Part shown: piece after piece, positions 25,837 to 35,888 of the stretch | Position numbering within the stretch: position 1 is the stretch's first letter | Layout of the letters: each line of letters starts with the position of its first letter | NCBI GenBank assembly: GCA_041394725.1 | Contig: JAWKHR010000034.1 | Coordinates: forward strand, 1-64,000 | Reading direction: 5' to 3' | DNA: 64,000 nucleotides | Source: JAWKHR01 sp041394725 | GTDB taxonomy: Bacteria > Acidobacteriota > Vicinamibacteria > Vicinamibacterales > SCN-69-37 | Made by a program: the position numbers and the translations under genes | The notes under the pieces: generated by a model | What the model was told of the DNA's origin: nothing | Seen by the model: the letters and a program-made list of their open reading frames with translations, nothing else | Database searches by the model: none

Positions 25837-27737
25837 GGCCGGCGAATCCCCATCCGCTCGAGTCGTCGGAGGTTGTCGAGGGCGGGCGCGTAGGTGGGAT
25901 CGATCGCAAGCGCGCGGCGCGTGTGCTGAAGGGCCTCGACGTACCGGCCGACCGCGGCCAGCGCGCCGCCGTAGTTGGCGTGGATGACCGCCGAGTCCGG
26001 CCGGATCTCGACCGCGCGCTGATAGTGGTCGAGGGCCTCGGCGCGGCGGCCCCGTGAGAACAGCAGCACCGCGAGGTTGACGTGGGCGTCCGGGAAGGCC
26101 GGGTTGACCGAGAGCGCACGGCGGTAGGCGGCTTCCGCCTCCTCCGGTCGCGCGGTCCGCCCGAGTGCGTTCCCCAGGTTGAACTGGATGCGCTCGTCGC
26201 CGGGCGCGAGGGCGGCCGCGCGGCGCAGCGCCTCGACCGCCTCGCCCGCCCGGTCGAGCGCCATCAGCGCCAGGCCGAGATCGTTCCAGGTCATCGAAGA
26301 CGCGTCCCCGAGCCGAATCGCCGCCCGCAGGTGCGGCACGGCCTCGGCGAACCGGCCGACATCCACGTACGTCGCGCCGAGCAGCGCGCGGTGCTCGGCG
26401 ACGTCCGGCTCCTCGCGGGCGCGCGCCTCGGCGGCGAGCATGTTGGCGATCCGGCCGCGCTGATCGAAGGCGTCGAGCAGGACCGCCGCGTCGGCCGCCG
26501 ACGCCGGCAGAATCTGCAGACCGAGCTCGGCCATCTCGTCGGTCGACCGCGCGCCGCCACGAACGCGCACCGGCGGCCGGTGCGGGTTGTCGGGATTGCC
26601 CTCGGAATTGTCGTACGTGTACTGCATGGTCAGCCGGGTCCCGCGCGGGAGCGGGATCGGTGTGACGAACCGGTAGTCCTGCTGCCAGTGGAAGCTCCAC
26701 CGGGGAATGTGGAGCAGCGTCCGGACCGCGCCGTCCGGCAGCGTCGCCGTCACGCGCATCTCGCGTCCGAGGTAGTGCGCGTGGGGGTACAGGCTCATGA
26801 GCTGTACCGGTACCGGCAGCTCGTAGGTGTCGGAAACGACGTAGTCGGATCGGCCGGCCGGAATGTCGATGAGCTTCGTGCCCATGCGCACCGCGACGGG
26901 CGTGCGCGCCGGCGCCGCGTCCGTGAGGAAGAGACCGACGACCGGCTGAACGGACTGGGGCGTCCCGCCCGGAATCATGTGCAGTTCGATGACGAGGTCG
27001 GTGCCTCGCTCGAGGCGCCACGGCATGCCCTCGGGCGCGACGATCGGGCCGCGCCCGGGCGCCCAGCCGAGGAACTGGCCGTCCGGGTCCTCGATGCCCT
27101 CGAGCGCCATGCCGTCGAAGCCCGGCTGCCCGTCGGCCCCATCACGCCGGCGCGACGCCAACGACCGGTCCAGCCGGATGACGGCGTGGTGAATCGGCGC
27201 GCCGCCCGTGCGGACCTCGACCGCGCGAACCCAGGCATCCGCCGTGAGCGACGTGCGCAGGAGGAGATGGCGGTAGACGTCCTCCGTCCCAGGCGCGAGG
27301 GTGTACGGCCGCGCGGCCGTAGCAAGCGCGTCGGGCGTACCGAGCATCCAGTCGTCGCTGAAGGTCGGAACCGCCGGCCTGTCCGCCGGCTCTCCCTCGG
27401 GCACGCCGTCACGCACCCACGCCTGGAGCGTCTGGATCTGCGCGTCGGTCAGCCGGCGATCGCCCTGGATCGGGAACTCGCCCGGAGCCGGCAGCCAGGG
27501 CGGCATGCGCCGCTCGCGCGTCTCGCCGGCCACGTCGTCGGCGTGCGCGGCGGCCTCGGCGTAGGTCAGGACCGAGAACGGCCCGATGCCGCCGGGCCGA
27601 TGGCAGGCCGCGCAATGCGCGAACAGGATCGGCGCGACGTCCCGGTTGTACGTCACCGCCGGCGCCGGCGAACGTCCGCCGCACGCCGCAGCGACGAGCG
27701 CCGCGACGAGCGCCGCGGCCCACCTCCAGCCCTGCAT
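25833..27737 (-). CDS. Cytochrome c / copper monooxygenase-like / TPR fusion protein
   Basis: Three parts are visible in about 634 residues. After a lipoprotein-like signal (LVAAACGG) there is a cytochrome c-type haem motif CAACH near residue 42. The middle part resembles copper type II ascorbate-dependent monooxygenases, with the paired histidines IHHAV, later YPHAHYLG, a FHWQQDYRF strand and the methionine-bearing STDEMAELGLQ, all plausible copper ligands. The C-terminal 230 residues are TPRs (e.g. LGATYVDVGRFAEAVPHLRAAIRLG). The protein would be a periplasmic oxidoreductase, but its substrate is unknown. The start at 27,737 gives the signal. The next gene overlaps its stop and likely works with it. 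Confidence 0.75.
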   Translation of the reverse strand: MQGWRWAAALVAALVAAACGGRSPAPAVTYNRDVAPILFAHCAACHRPGGIGPFSVLTYAEAAAHADDVAGETRERRMPPWLPAPGEFPIQGDRRLTDAQIQTLQAWVRDGVPEGEPADRPAVPTFSDDWMLGTPDALATAARPYTLAPGTEDVYRHLLLRTSLTADAWVRAVEVRTGGAPIHHAVIRLDRSLASRRRDGADGQPGFDGMALEGIEDPDGQFLGWAPGRGPIVAPEGMPWRLERGTDLVIELHMIPGGTPQSVQPVVGLFLTDAAPARTPVAVRMGTKLIDIPAGRSDYVVSDTYELPVPVQLMSLYPHAHYLGREMRVTATLPDGAVRTLLHIPRWSFHWQQDYRFVTPIPLPRGTRLTMQYTYDNSEGNPDNPHRPPVRVRGGARSTDEMAELGLQILPASAADAAVLLDAFDQRGRIANMLAAEARAREEPDVAEHRALLGATYVDVGRFAEAVPHLRAAIRLGDASSMTWNDLGLALMALDRAGEAVEALRRAAALAPGDERIQFNLGNALGRTARPEEAEAAYRRALSVNPAFPDAHVNLAVLLFSRGRRAEALDHYQRAVEIRPDSAVIHANYGGALAAVGRYVEALQHTRRALAIDPTYAPALDNLRRLERMGIRRP

Positions 27738-27840
27738 CCCGACCACCCTGGGCCCCGACAATCCGAGCGCGTGGGGCGGCCGGGCCGGGGGCGAATTGCC
27801 AGTGTAGCGCGGGAGCAGACGGGACCGGCGGCCCCGCCAG

Positions 27841-28101
27841 TCACCCCGACAGGGGAATCCGCGCCGAGACGATCGCGCCGGGCGTCCGCTCGTGGCCCTG
27901 CTTGCGACAGTGAGGGCAGAAGTACTCGTTGAAGGTCTGGTAGCCGGGATAGGCCGGCAGGTCCTCGCATTCGAGCTCGATCGCGCCGTCGCAACTGGCG
28001 CACCGTGTCCCCACGATCACGTGTGACCGGACACCGCCCAGGTCCGCCGGCCCGCCGGACCAATCCTGTCTCAGCACATCGCCTCCCCGGTCACCCGCCA
28101 T
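27841..28101 (-). CDS. Small zinc-ribbon-like protein
   Basis: This 86-residue protein has two paired cysteine motifs, TRCASC and FCPHC, 32 residues apart, then KQGHE, which is the layout of a zinc ribbon. It has no signal peptide. The function is unknown; such proteins bind nucleic acid or act as subunits. The ATG at 28,101 follows GAGGGG; an upstream GTG at 28,119 would add six residues. Confidence 0.65.
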   Translation of the reverse strand: MAGDRGGDVLRQDWSGGPADLGGVRSHVIVGTRCASCDGAIELECEDLPAYPGYQTFNEYFCPHCRKQGHERTPGAIVSARIPLSG

Positions 28102-28220
28102 GACTCGCCCCTCGTGCACCCGGCCGTCCTCAGCGACCCCGGCGGTCCGGTCGCGCGTCGTTCGCTGTCCGCTGCCAGCCGCGTTTTCCGTTCATCCGAT
28201 CACAGGGAGATGGTCGTCCC

Positions 28221-28805
28221 TCAGGACGACGGGGGCGGCTGCCCGAGCTGGGCGAACAGCCATGTGCGCGCCTTGATCCAGTCGCGCCGGACGGTCCGGT
28301 CCGTGACGCCGAGCGCCTGCGCGACGTCCTCGTCGGTCATGCCGCCGAAGAAGCGGCACTCGACGAGACGCGCCAGCCGCTCGTCCTCGGCGGCCAGGCG
28401 GCCGAGCGCCTGGTCCACGGCCAGGATGAGGTCGGCCTGCGCGTCCACCGAGAGGTGCCGTTCGTCGAGCTCGACCGGCGTCCGGTCGCCACCGCGTTTG
28501 CGGGCGCCGCGGGCCCGCGCGGCATCGACGAGGACCGTGCGCATGACCCGGGCCGCGTACGCGTAGAAGTGCGCGCGATCCTCGAACCGCGCCTCGCGCT
28601 GGTCCACCAGCCGCAGGTAGGCCTCGTGGATCAGGACGGTCGTGGTCAGCGTCCGGCCCGCGGGCTGGCCGGCGAGTTGCCGCCGCGCCAGGCGCCGGAG
28701 CTCCTGGTAGACGAGCGGGAAGATCTCGTCGAGCGCCGCGCGGTCGCCCGCGGCGGACCGCTGCAGGATGCGCGTGACGTGACCGGGGGGCGGCGGCGTG
28801 GTCAT
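28221..28805 (-). CDS. ECF-type RNA polymerase sigma factor (module 1)
   Basis: The 194-residue protein has a sigma-70 region 2 (about residues 10-90, including FPLVYQELRRLARRQLAG and HFYAYAARVMRTVLVDAARAR). Region 4 (about 130-185, ECRFFGGMTDEDVAQALGVTDRTVRRDWIKARTWL) carries the helix-turn-helix for -35 recognition. It belongs to the acidobacteria/planctomycete-type ECF group without an anti-sigma gene nearby. It is divergent from a TPR kinase gene 71 bp away; regulation by phosphorylation is suspected for such pairs. Upstream starts in the frame are less likely because they lie within the kinase leader. Confidence 0.85.
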   Translation of the reverse strand: MTTPPPPGHVTRILQRSAAGDRAALDEIFPLVYQELRRLARRQLAGQPAGRTLTTTVLIHEAYLRLVDQREARFEDRAHFYAYAARVMRTVLVDAARARGARKRGGDRTPVELDERHLSVDAQADLILAVDQALGRLAAEDERLARLVECRFFGGMTDEDVAQALGVTDRTVRRDWIKARTWLFAQLGQPPPSS

Positions 28806-28876
28806 GATCGGATCGGGGGCCCCCGCTATGATAGGCGCTCCCCCACCCGCTGCGCGACGCACGCGACGGAGGCGAC

Positions 28877-31783
28877 ATGAGCGGTATTCCCCTGTCGGAC
28901 TGGGACGACGTCGGCGACCTGGTGGAGCATGCGCTCGACCTGCCGGCCGCCGACCGCGACGCGCACCTGCAGGCCGCGTGCGCGGACGACGCCGCGCGGC
29001 TGGCGCGTGCCCGCCGCGTGCTGGCCGCCGCCGACGCGGCCCGGTCGTTCCTGGCCCGCCCCGCCGCCGACGTGGCCGCCGACCTCGCGGTCGATGCCGG
29101 ACTCGATGCCGGCGACGCGGACGACGACCCGGCGCGGCCCGGGGATCCGGCGGAAGCCGGCTCCCTCGGCGCCTACCGCCTGCTGCGGCGCATCGGTCGC
29201 GGCGGCATGGGCGAGGTCTACCTCGCCGAGCGGGCCGACGACGAGTTCCGGCGACAGGTCGCCATCAAGATCGTCCGCCCGGGCCTCGGCGACGACCTGA
29301 TCGCCAGGTTCCGACACGAACGCCAGCTGCTGGCCTCGCTCCAGCACCCGCACATCGCGCAGCTCTTCGACGGCGGCGTCACCGACGACGGGCGGCCGTA
29401 CCTCGTCATGGAATACGTCGACGGCCGGCCGCTCGACCGGCACGCCGACGACGGCGGGCTCTCGGTCGACGCGCGGCTCGGCCTGTTCCTGCAGATCTGC
29501 GACGCGGTCGAGAGCGCGCACCGGCGGCTCGTCGTCCACCGCGACCTGAAGCCCGGCAACGTGCTCGTGACGCGCGACGGCGTGACGAAGCTCCTCGACT
29601 TCGGTGTCGCCAAGCTCCTCGAGCCCGATCCCGGCGCGGACACCCCCGAGACCCGTGCCGGCTTCCGCGTGATGACGCCGGAGTACGCGAGCCCGGAACA
29701 GTTCCTCGGCGAGCCCTCGTCGACCGCCACCGACGTCTACGCGCTGGGCGCCGTGCTCTACGAGCTCCTGACCGGCGTGCGCGCCCACGAGGCGCCCCAC
29801 GGCTCGCTGAAGGACCTGGAACAGCTCGTCCTCGAGCGCGAGCCGGACCCGCCGAGCACGGCGTGCCGTCGCACGTCGCCGGCCGGCCCGCCCGACGATC
29901 GCGCCCGGACCCGCGGCACCACCGTGGACGGCCTGGCGCGCCAGCTGCGCGGCGACCTCGACAACATCGTGCTGACCGCGATGCGGCGCGAGCCCGACCG
30001 GCGTTATCCCTCGGTCGCCGCGCTGCGCGCGGACCTGGAACGACATCGCGAGGGGTTGCCGGTCTCCGCGCGGCCGGCCACCGTCGGCTATCGCGCCGCC
30101 AAGTTCGTCCGCCGCCACCGCGCGGCCGTCGCCGCCGCCGTCCTCGTCGGCGCGGCGATCGTCATCGGCACGACGACGACGCTGGTGCAGGCGCGCGCGG
30201 CGGCACGGGAGGGCCGGCGGGCGGAGCAGATCCGCGACTTCCTCGTCGGCGTGTTCGAGATCTCGAACCCGGACGCATCACGCGGCGAGACGGTCACCGC
30301 GCGCGAGCTGCTCGACCGCGGCAGCGAGCGGGTGGACCGCGAGCTGGCCGGAGAGCCGGAGGTGCACGCGGACATGCTCGGCGTGCTCGGCCGGCTCTAC
30401 CAGCAGCTCGGCATGTTCGCCGAGGCGCGCATGCACTTCGAGCACGCCCTCACGCTCCAGCGCCAGACACCGGCCGATCCCCTGGCCGTCGTGGACACGC
30501 TCACGAGCCTCGGCGCCGCCGCCTCCGAGCAGGACGACCTGGACCAGGCCGAAGCCTACATCCGCGAAGCGCTCGCCATCGCTACGCGCGAGGAGGGGCC
30601 GGAGGGGTCCGCCGTGGCCGCCGCGACGTCGGATCTCGCCGGGGTCTTCCGCAAGCGTGGCGACTACGAGGAGGCGGAGCGGTTGAACCGCGAGGCGGTC
30701 GCCATCCGGCGGCACCTGGGCGACCCGGCGGGGCTGGCCAGCGCGCTCAACGGCCTGGCCGTGCTCCTGACCGACAGCGGGCACGCTCCGGAAGCCGTCA
30801 CCACGCTCGAGGAGGCCCTCGCGCTCGCGAGGCCCGCCGGCGCCGACACGCCGACGACGATGGCGCTCATGCAGTGCAACCTTGCCAACGCGCTGGAGGA
30901 AGCGGGGCGCCCGCAGGACGCGATCCCCGCCTTCGAGACCTGCATCGACCAGCGCCGCCGGCTGCTCGGCGACCGTCACCCGGACCTCGCCGTCTCGCTC
31001 AACAGCATGGGCCTCGTCTACTCGGCGCTCAACCAGTACGACGACGCGGAGCGCGTGTACCGCGAGGCCCTCGACATTCAGCGCGGAGCCTTCGGCGAGC
31101 AGCACACCGCCGTGGCCGCCACGCTCAACAACCTGGCCGTCGTCGCCTACCAGCGCGGCCGGTACGACGAGGCCGCGGCGACGTTCCGCGAGCTGGTGGA
31201 CGTCTGGCGCGCCATCCTCGGCCCCGACCATCCGAACACGCTGAACACGACCAACAACCTCGGCATGTCGCTGCGATCGGCGGGCGACCTCGCCGGCGCC
31301 GAGCAGGTGCTGACCGACGTGCTCAACGCCCGCGAGCGCACGCTCGGACACGACAATCCCCAGGTGGGCGACAGCCTGCTGAACCTCGCGGGCGTGCTGC
31401 GGCGCGAGGGCAAGCTCCCCCGCGCCCTGGAACTGACGCGCGAGGCGATCCCGATCCTCGAGCAGGCGTTCCCCGACGGCCACCCGAGCCTCGGCAACGG
31501 CTACATGACGATGGGACGCATCCAGCTGGACGCCGGGCGCCCCGCGCCCGCACTCGAGGCGTTCGACCGGGCACTGGCGCTCCGGACGGCCATCTTCGGC
31601 GCGGAGCAGCTGCAGTCTGCCGAGGCGCGCGTCTACCGCGGGCGCGCGCTCGCCGCGCTGGGGCGCACGGCCGAGGCGCGCACGGAGATCGAGACGGCCA
31701 TCGCCCACATCACGGCCGCCGGGCTGACCGGGGGCGAGACCTACAAGCTGGCGCAGGAGGCGCTGGCCGCGCTGGGGCGCTGA
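28877..31783 (+). CDS. Membrane Ser/Thr protein kinase with C-terminal TPRs (module 1)
   Basis: The 968-residue protein is a PknB-type kinase. An N-terminal helical segment (1-90) is followed by the kinase domain (about 95-375) with GRGGMGEVYLA, the VAIKIV lysine, the catalytic loop HRDLKPGN, DFGVAK and YASPEQ. All catalytic residues are intact. A transmembrane helix follows (about 414-435, AVLVGAAIVIGTTTTLVQA), then about 500 residues of tetratricopeptide repeats of the kinesin-light-chain type (LNNLAVVAYQRGRYDEAAATF). The TPR part would face the periplasm. GGAGG five bases before the ATG supports the start. It pairs with the divergent ECF sigma gene. Confidence 0.9.
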   Translation: MSGIPLSDWDDVGDLVEHALDLPAADRDAHLQAACADDAARLARARRVLAAADAARSFLARPAADVAADLAVDAGLDAGDADDDPARPGDPAEAGSLGAYRLLRRIGRGGMGEVYLAERADDEFRRQVAIKIVRPGLGDDLIARFRHERQLLASLQHPHIAQLFDGGVTDDGRPYLVMEYVDGRPLDRHADDGGLSVDARLGLFLQICDAVESAHRRLVVHRDLKPGNVLVTRDGVTKLLDFGVAKLLEPDPGADTPETRAGFRVMTPEYASPEQFLGEPSSTATDVYALGAVLYELLTGVRAHEAPHGSLKDLEQLVLEREPDPPSTACRRTSPAGPPDDRARTRGTTVDGLARQLRGDLDNIVLTAMRREPDRRYPSVAALRADLERHREGLPVSARPATVGYRAAKFVRRHRAAVAAAVLVGAAIVIGTTTTLVQARAAAREGRRAEQIRDFLVGVFEISNPDASRGETVTARELLDRGSERVDRELAGEPEVHADMLGVLGRLYQQLGMFAEARMHFEHALTLQRQTPADPLAVVDTLTSLGAAASEQDDLDQAEAYIREALAIATREEGPEGSAVAAATSDLAGVFRKRGDYEEAERLNREAVAIRRHLGDPAGLASALNGLAVLLTDSGHAPEAVTTLEEALALARPAGADTPTTMALMQCNLANALEEAGRPQDAIPAFETCIDQRRRLLGDRHPDLAVSLNSMGLVYSALNQYDDAERVYREALDIQRGAFGEQHTAVAATLNNLAVVAYQRGRYDEAAATFRELVDVWRAILGPDHPNTLNTTNNLGMSLRSAGDLAGAEQVLTDVLNARERTLGHDNPQVGDSLLNLAGVLRREGKLPRALELTREAIPILEQAFPDGHPSLGNGYMTMGRIQLDAGRPAPALEAFDRALALRTAIFGAEQLQSAEARVYRGRALAALGRTAEARTEIETAIAHITAAGLTGGETYKLAQEALAALGR

Positions 31784-31784
31784 G

Positions 31785-32360
31785 TCACCGGCAGCCCCGG
31801 TCCGGACGATCCTCGGCGAGCCATGCGCCGGCGTCACGCTCGAACCACGCCAGCGGACCGGCCGCGGCGTAGGCCGGGTGCGTGAACGAGCGCTCGCCGC
31901 GCCGCTCGAGGCCGACCTTCTCCAGCACGCGCAGCGACGCGGCGTTGCCGAGGCTCGCCATCCCGCCGATCCGCGCCAGCCCGAGGTCGCGGAATCCGTG
32001 GCGCAGCACCGCGACCGCCACCTCCGTCGCCACGCCGCGCCCCCACGCGGACCGGACGAGGCCGTAGCCGATCTGGATCTCGGCCTCGCCCTGGATGTGG
32101 TTGAGCAGGTGGAACCCCAGCGCGTCGCCCGTGTGGCGATCGAGCGTCAGCCACACGCCGAGGCCGGGATGCGCGTCGTAGTAATCGAGGACGCGGGTCT
32201 GGAAGAGCTCGTCGGCCTGGTCGGCCGTGCGTACGCCGCCGAGGTGCCGGGTCAGCACCTCGTCGGCGTAGTAGGCGCGGTACCAGTCGCGGTCACCGGG
32301 CGTGAACCGCCGCAGGACGCACCGCGGCGTCTCGAGCCAGCCTCGGTCGGCCCGGCGCAC
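31785..32360 (-). CDS. GNAT family N-acetyltransferase (RimJ/RimL-like)
   Basis: The 191-residue protein fits the RimJ/RimL acetyltransferase profile: LETPRCVLRRFTPGD at the start, a GFHLLNHIQGEAEIQIGYGLVRSAWGRGVATE block containing the acetyl-CoA pyrophosphate loop (Q/RxxGxG/A-like WGRGVATE), and GNAASLRVLEKVGLERRGE at the end. It would acetylate the amino group of a protein, small amine or amino acid; the substrate is unknown. It starts at a GTG five bases past the stop of the ankyrin gene and is convergent with the kinase gene, one base apart. Confidence 0.85.
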   Translation of the reverse strand: MRRADRGWLETPRCVLRRFTPGDRDWYRAYYADEVLTRHLGGVRTADQADELFQTRVLDYYDAHPGLGVWLTLDRHTGDALGFHLLNHIQGEAEIQIGYGLVRSAWGRGVATEVAVAVLRHGFRDLGLARIGGMASLGNAASLRVLEKVGLERRGERSFTHPAYAAAGPLAWFERDAGAWLAEDRPDRGCR

Positions 32361-32363
32361 CGC

Positions 32364-34369
32364 CTACTTGCAGGCCTGGCAGTTGTGGTTGTTGATCGCG
32401 CCCATGCCCTCGAGGAGCTTGATCGTCTCCGGGAACGGCTGGGTGCGCTGCTCGGGGCTGTTGGCCATGTCGACGGTGGTCTGTCCGGACCGGGCCACGG
32501 CCATCACGTCGGCGCCCTTCGAGACGAGGTACTTGATCATCTCGTTGTCGCCGCGGGCGGCCGCATGGTGGAGCGCGGTGTAGCCGTCGGCGTCACGGAT
32601 GTTCACGTCCACGCCGAGCTCCTCGATGAAGTACTTCGCGGCGGGCATCCAGCCCTCGGGCACGTGGCGGTGCTGCTGGGCCACGCGCGACGTCCCGTAG
32701 CCGACGCCGCTCGCGGCGTGGAACGGCGGCACGTGCGGACCGCCCGCGGGCACCGGGGGCAGCCCGGACGGGTCGTTCGGGCGCGCGCGCCCGCCGATCT
32801 GCATGGTCGGGATGTTCGGGTCGGCGCCGTAGCGGACGAGGAGGCGCATGGCCTCCACGTCGAGCGCGTAGGCCGCGCGCCAGAACGGCGTCGCGCCCTG
32901 GAACTCGACGCCCATGCGGCCGGCGTTGTAGGCCGCGTACCAGATGTGGGTGTTGGTGCGGGCGTTGGGGTCGGCGCCGGCCTTGAGCAGCGCCTCCATG
33001 AGGTCGAGGTACGAGGTCGCATGGCCCTGCTGCTGGCCCGCGGTCGGCTGCGGGTACCAGGTCCGGAGCCGCCCACTCGCGCTGTTGAGCCGCCGCGAAC
33101 AGCGGCGCCGCGCTGTCGTCGCTCGCGAGGTTCGGGTTCGCGCCCCGATCGAGCATGGCCTTCGCGAGGTCGAAGTTGCCGTTGATGACCGCGACGAAAG
33201 AATCGACAACGTGATATACAACGTCGCCGGCCGAGGGCCGGTTGATGTCCATGCCGGCGTCGAGGAGCATCAGCGCGGCGCGCGTAGCGGTAGCCGTTCG
33301 CGCGCCGGCGTAGTGGAGCGCGGTGAAGCCGCCCTGTTTGCCGATCTGCTCGGTCGTCGGCATTCGCGCGCCGCGCCCGAGGCGGTTCACCGCGCTGCCC
33401 CGGCTGCCGAAGCCGCCGGGCTTCCGTCTGGCTTCTCTTGCCACCGCCACGCCCGGGCTTCGCCAGTCCTGGCGTCCGGCACGACCGGCGCCGCCGGCCC
33501 GGCCGAACCGCGGCCGCGCCGACCGCTCCTCGCCGCCCGCCGGCGCATCGCGCCCGCGATGCCTGGCCGCCGGCGCTGCCCGAGGCGCGTCCGGGCTTCG
33601 ATGGTGGCCGATGCGGCGGAACCGCGCCGCCTGGCGCGACGCGTTGTCGTCGGTCGTGAGCCGCTTCACGTAGTCCACGACGTCGGTGGTCGCGGCGACG
33701 TTCGCGCCCCGGGCGATGAGCAGGCGCATGGCCTCGACGCGCCGTCGCGCGAGGCGGCGAAGGCGCCGCCTGCAGACCTTGTCATCACGCGCTCGATCTC
33801 GGCGCCGTGGTCGAGCAGCGCACCGATGGCCTCGGGGTTGCCGGCCTCGGCACCGCCAGGTGGATCGGCTCGACCCCCGGTGTCGGCGTGAACGTCGCCG
33901 CCGACGGCGCTGCCGGCCTCGAGTGGCAACGGTCCTTCGCGACGGCCGCGTTCTGCCCGCGCGAGGCGGCCAGGTGGAGCGGCGAAGCGGCCGAGGCGCG
34001 CGCTGACGTCGGTGGTCCGCACCTCGGCGACGAGGAGCACGCGGACATCAGGTCGGCGTCCCTGCTGAGGGCGGCCTCCAGTGCAGCGCCGTCATCCCGT
34101 CGCCCTGCGCCGCGTTGACGTCGGCGCCGTCACGAGCAGCGTGCGGACCGTGGCCGTGTCGCCATTTCGGCGTTCGGCGGCATCGGCGACCAAAGGGACC
34201 CGATCTGGCATCGCGACGACTGGCGAATTCGATCGCACAGCGGCCGGACCCGCGGTCCGGATCGCGCGCGACGCCGCGGCCGGGCGACCTCGCGGGGCGG
34301 CCTCGACGACGACGAGCATCAGGGACAGGCCGCCCACCAAGGCGGTCAGGTGAAGCCGTGTGCGTGCAT
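32364..34369 (-). pseudogene. Ankyrin-repeat protein of the DUF1592/DUF1552 cluster, broken by frameshifts
   Basis: The last 230 codons (32,364 to about 33,060) are intact and read as ankyrin repeats (LMEALLKAGADPNA, LLVRYGADPNIPTM, GYTALHHAAARGDNEMIKYLVSKGAD) with a C-terminal NNHNCQACK. Upstream, further repeats continue in other frames: NFDLAKAMLDRGANPNLAS, FTALHYAGARTATATRAALMLL, MRLLIARGANVAATTD, EAIGALLDHGAEI, PLHLAASRGQNAAV. At least five frame changes lie between 33,060 and 34,369. An ATG at 34,369 with GAGGCGAC upstream and a signal-like sequence just after it, one base out of frame, marks the likely original start. The intact form would be about 660 residues and exported. Whether the breaks are real or sequence errors is discussed in the findings. 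Confidence 0.75.
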
Positions 34370-34498
34370 GTGTCGCCTCTTCACTCCGTTCCGACGTTCC
34401 TGGCCCTCGCGCCGCGCGTCAGGCGCCGGCCGGGGCCGCACCGTGAACGAGAAATCGCCGGTGCTGTCGCCGAAGCCTCGAACGCCTTCGGTGGCACG

Positions 34499-35836
34499 TC
34501 AACCCGGAGCTTGCATCAGGCTCCGCCTTCGCACGTTCGCCATCGGCGTCCCGTCCTCGGCGTGCAGGTGCACGCCGCCCTCGAGGATGCCGTTGCCGTG
34601 ACCGAGCAGGATGAGCGGGCAGCCGCGGTGGTTGTGGTTGTTGCCGTTGGCCATCGGCGAGCCGTAGACGACGACCGTCTTCTCGAGCAGGTTCGCGTCG
34701 CCCTCGGTCGTCTGCTGGAGCTTCTCGAGGAAGTACGGCAGCAGCGAGACGTGGTACTTGTTGATTTCGGCGAACTCGCGGATCTTCGCCTCGGTCGCGC
34801 CGTGGTGCGACGCGTTGTGGAACCCGGCGTCGATGCCGCTGCCCGGGTAGACGCGGCCCGATCCGTCGCGGCCCATCTTGAACGAGAACACGCGGGTCGT
34901 GTCCGACGTGAAGGCGAGCACCTGCAGGTCGAACATCAGCTTCACGTGCTCGTCGTACGAATCGGGCACGCCGGCCGGGGCGCCCGGCAGCTCGCGGTCC
35001 TCCCCGCTCGTGTTACGCGCCTCGACCTTGGCGATGCGCTGCTCGATCTCGCGGATGTTGTCCGCGTACTGGTCGAGCCGCTGGCGGTCGCTCGCGCCGA
35101 GCTCGCGGCGCAGCGAGGTCATCTGCTCGAGCATCATGTCGAGGATGCTGCGGTCGGTCGCCCGGCGCTGGGCGCGCTGCTCGGCCGTGCCGCCCGCGCC
35201 GAACAGCTGCTCGAAGACCATGCGCGGGTCGCGCACCATCGGCAGCGGCTTGGTGGGCGCGGCCCAGCTGATCGTGTCGGTGTAGACGCAGGCGTAGCCG
35301 TAGGCGCAGCCGCCCGACTGGTCGACCGGCTCGATCGAGAGCTGCATCGACGGGATGGGCGTGTCCTGGCCGAACTTCTGGACGTAGAGCTGGTCCATCG
35401 ACGTGCCGACGTGGACGTCCGATCCCTCGGTCAGCTTCGGGCGGCAGTGCGTGTACATCACCGCGCTCGACCGGAAGTGGTCGCCGCCGACCTCGGCCGG
35501 CGCGAAGGCCTCGGCCATCCGGGTGTCGGTGTTGCTGACGATGGTCAGGTGGTCGCGGAAGCGATCGAGCGGCTGGAGGCTCGTCGGCGAGAGGTCGAAG
35601 TCACGCCCGACCCTGGCCGGATTCCAGAGGTTGAGGTTCAGGCCGACTTCGCTGCAGCCGGCCGCGCCGTGCACCTGCTCGATGCACACGAGGCGGGTCT
35701 TCTCACCGGCCCTCGCGGCGCCCTTCGCGAACACGGTGCGCACCGGCACCATCGCGTCGAACAGGGGCAGCGCAATCGTCGCCCCGAGGCCCCGCAGCGC
35801 CGTGCGCCGCGACATGTGCTTTCCGGTCAGATACAT
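34499..35836 (-). CDS. DUF1552 protein with twin-arginine-like signal, C-terminus frameshifted
   Basis: The start at 35,836 follows AAGGAG and gives MYLTGKHMSRRTALRG, a Tat-type signal (SRRTALRG). The 445-residue frame then follows the DUF1552 family: FDAMVPV, VSNTDTRMAEAF, GGDHFRSSAVMYT, VGTSMDQLYV, and near the C-terminus VVYGSPMANGNNHNHRGCPLIL and AEDGTPMANV. The frame then departs from the family and stops at 34,499. In other frames just beyond, at about 34,430-34,490, VDVPPKAFE and GFGDSTGDFSF are found, which match the expected ending. So the last 20-30 residues are lost to small indels. These proteins resemble secreted sulfatase-fold or DUF1501-type proteins made alongside DUF1592 haem proteins. 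Confidence 0.85.
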   Translation of the reverse strand: MYLTGKHMSRRTALRGLGATIALPLFDAMVPVRTVFAKGAARAGEKTRLVCIEQVHGAAGCSEVGLNLNLWNPARVGRDFDLSPTSLQPLDRFRDHLTIVSNTDTRMAEAFAPAEVGGDHFRSSAVMYTHCRPKLTEGSDVHVGTSMDQLYVQKFGQDTPIPSMQLSIEPVDQSGGCAYGYACVYTDTISWAAPTKPLPMVRDPRMVFEQLFGAGGTAEQRAQRRATDRSILDMMLEQMTSLRRELGASDRQRLDQYADNIREIEQRIAKVEARNTSGEDRELPGAPAGVPDSYDEHVKLMFDLQVLAFTSDTTRVFSFKMGRDGSGRVYPGSGIDAGFHNASHHGATEAKIREFAEINKYHVSLLPYFLEKLQQTTEGDANLLEKTVVVYGSPMANGNNHNHRGCPLILLGHGNGILEGGVHLHAEDGTPMANVRRRSLMQAPG

Positions 35837-35888
35837 CGCCAGCTCCTTCGTCCGGGCCGCCCGGCCCGGCACACCGTCCGTCGTTGCC

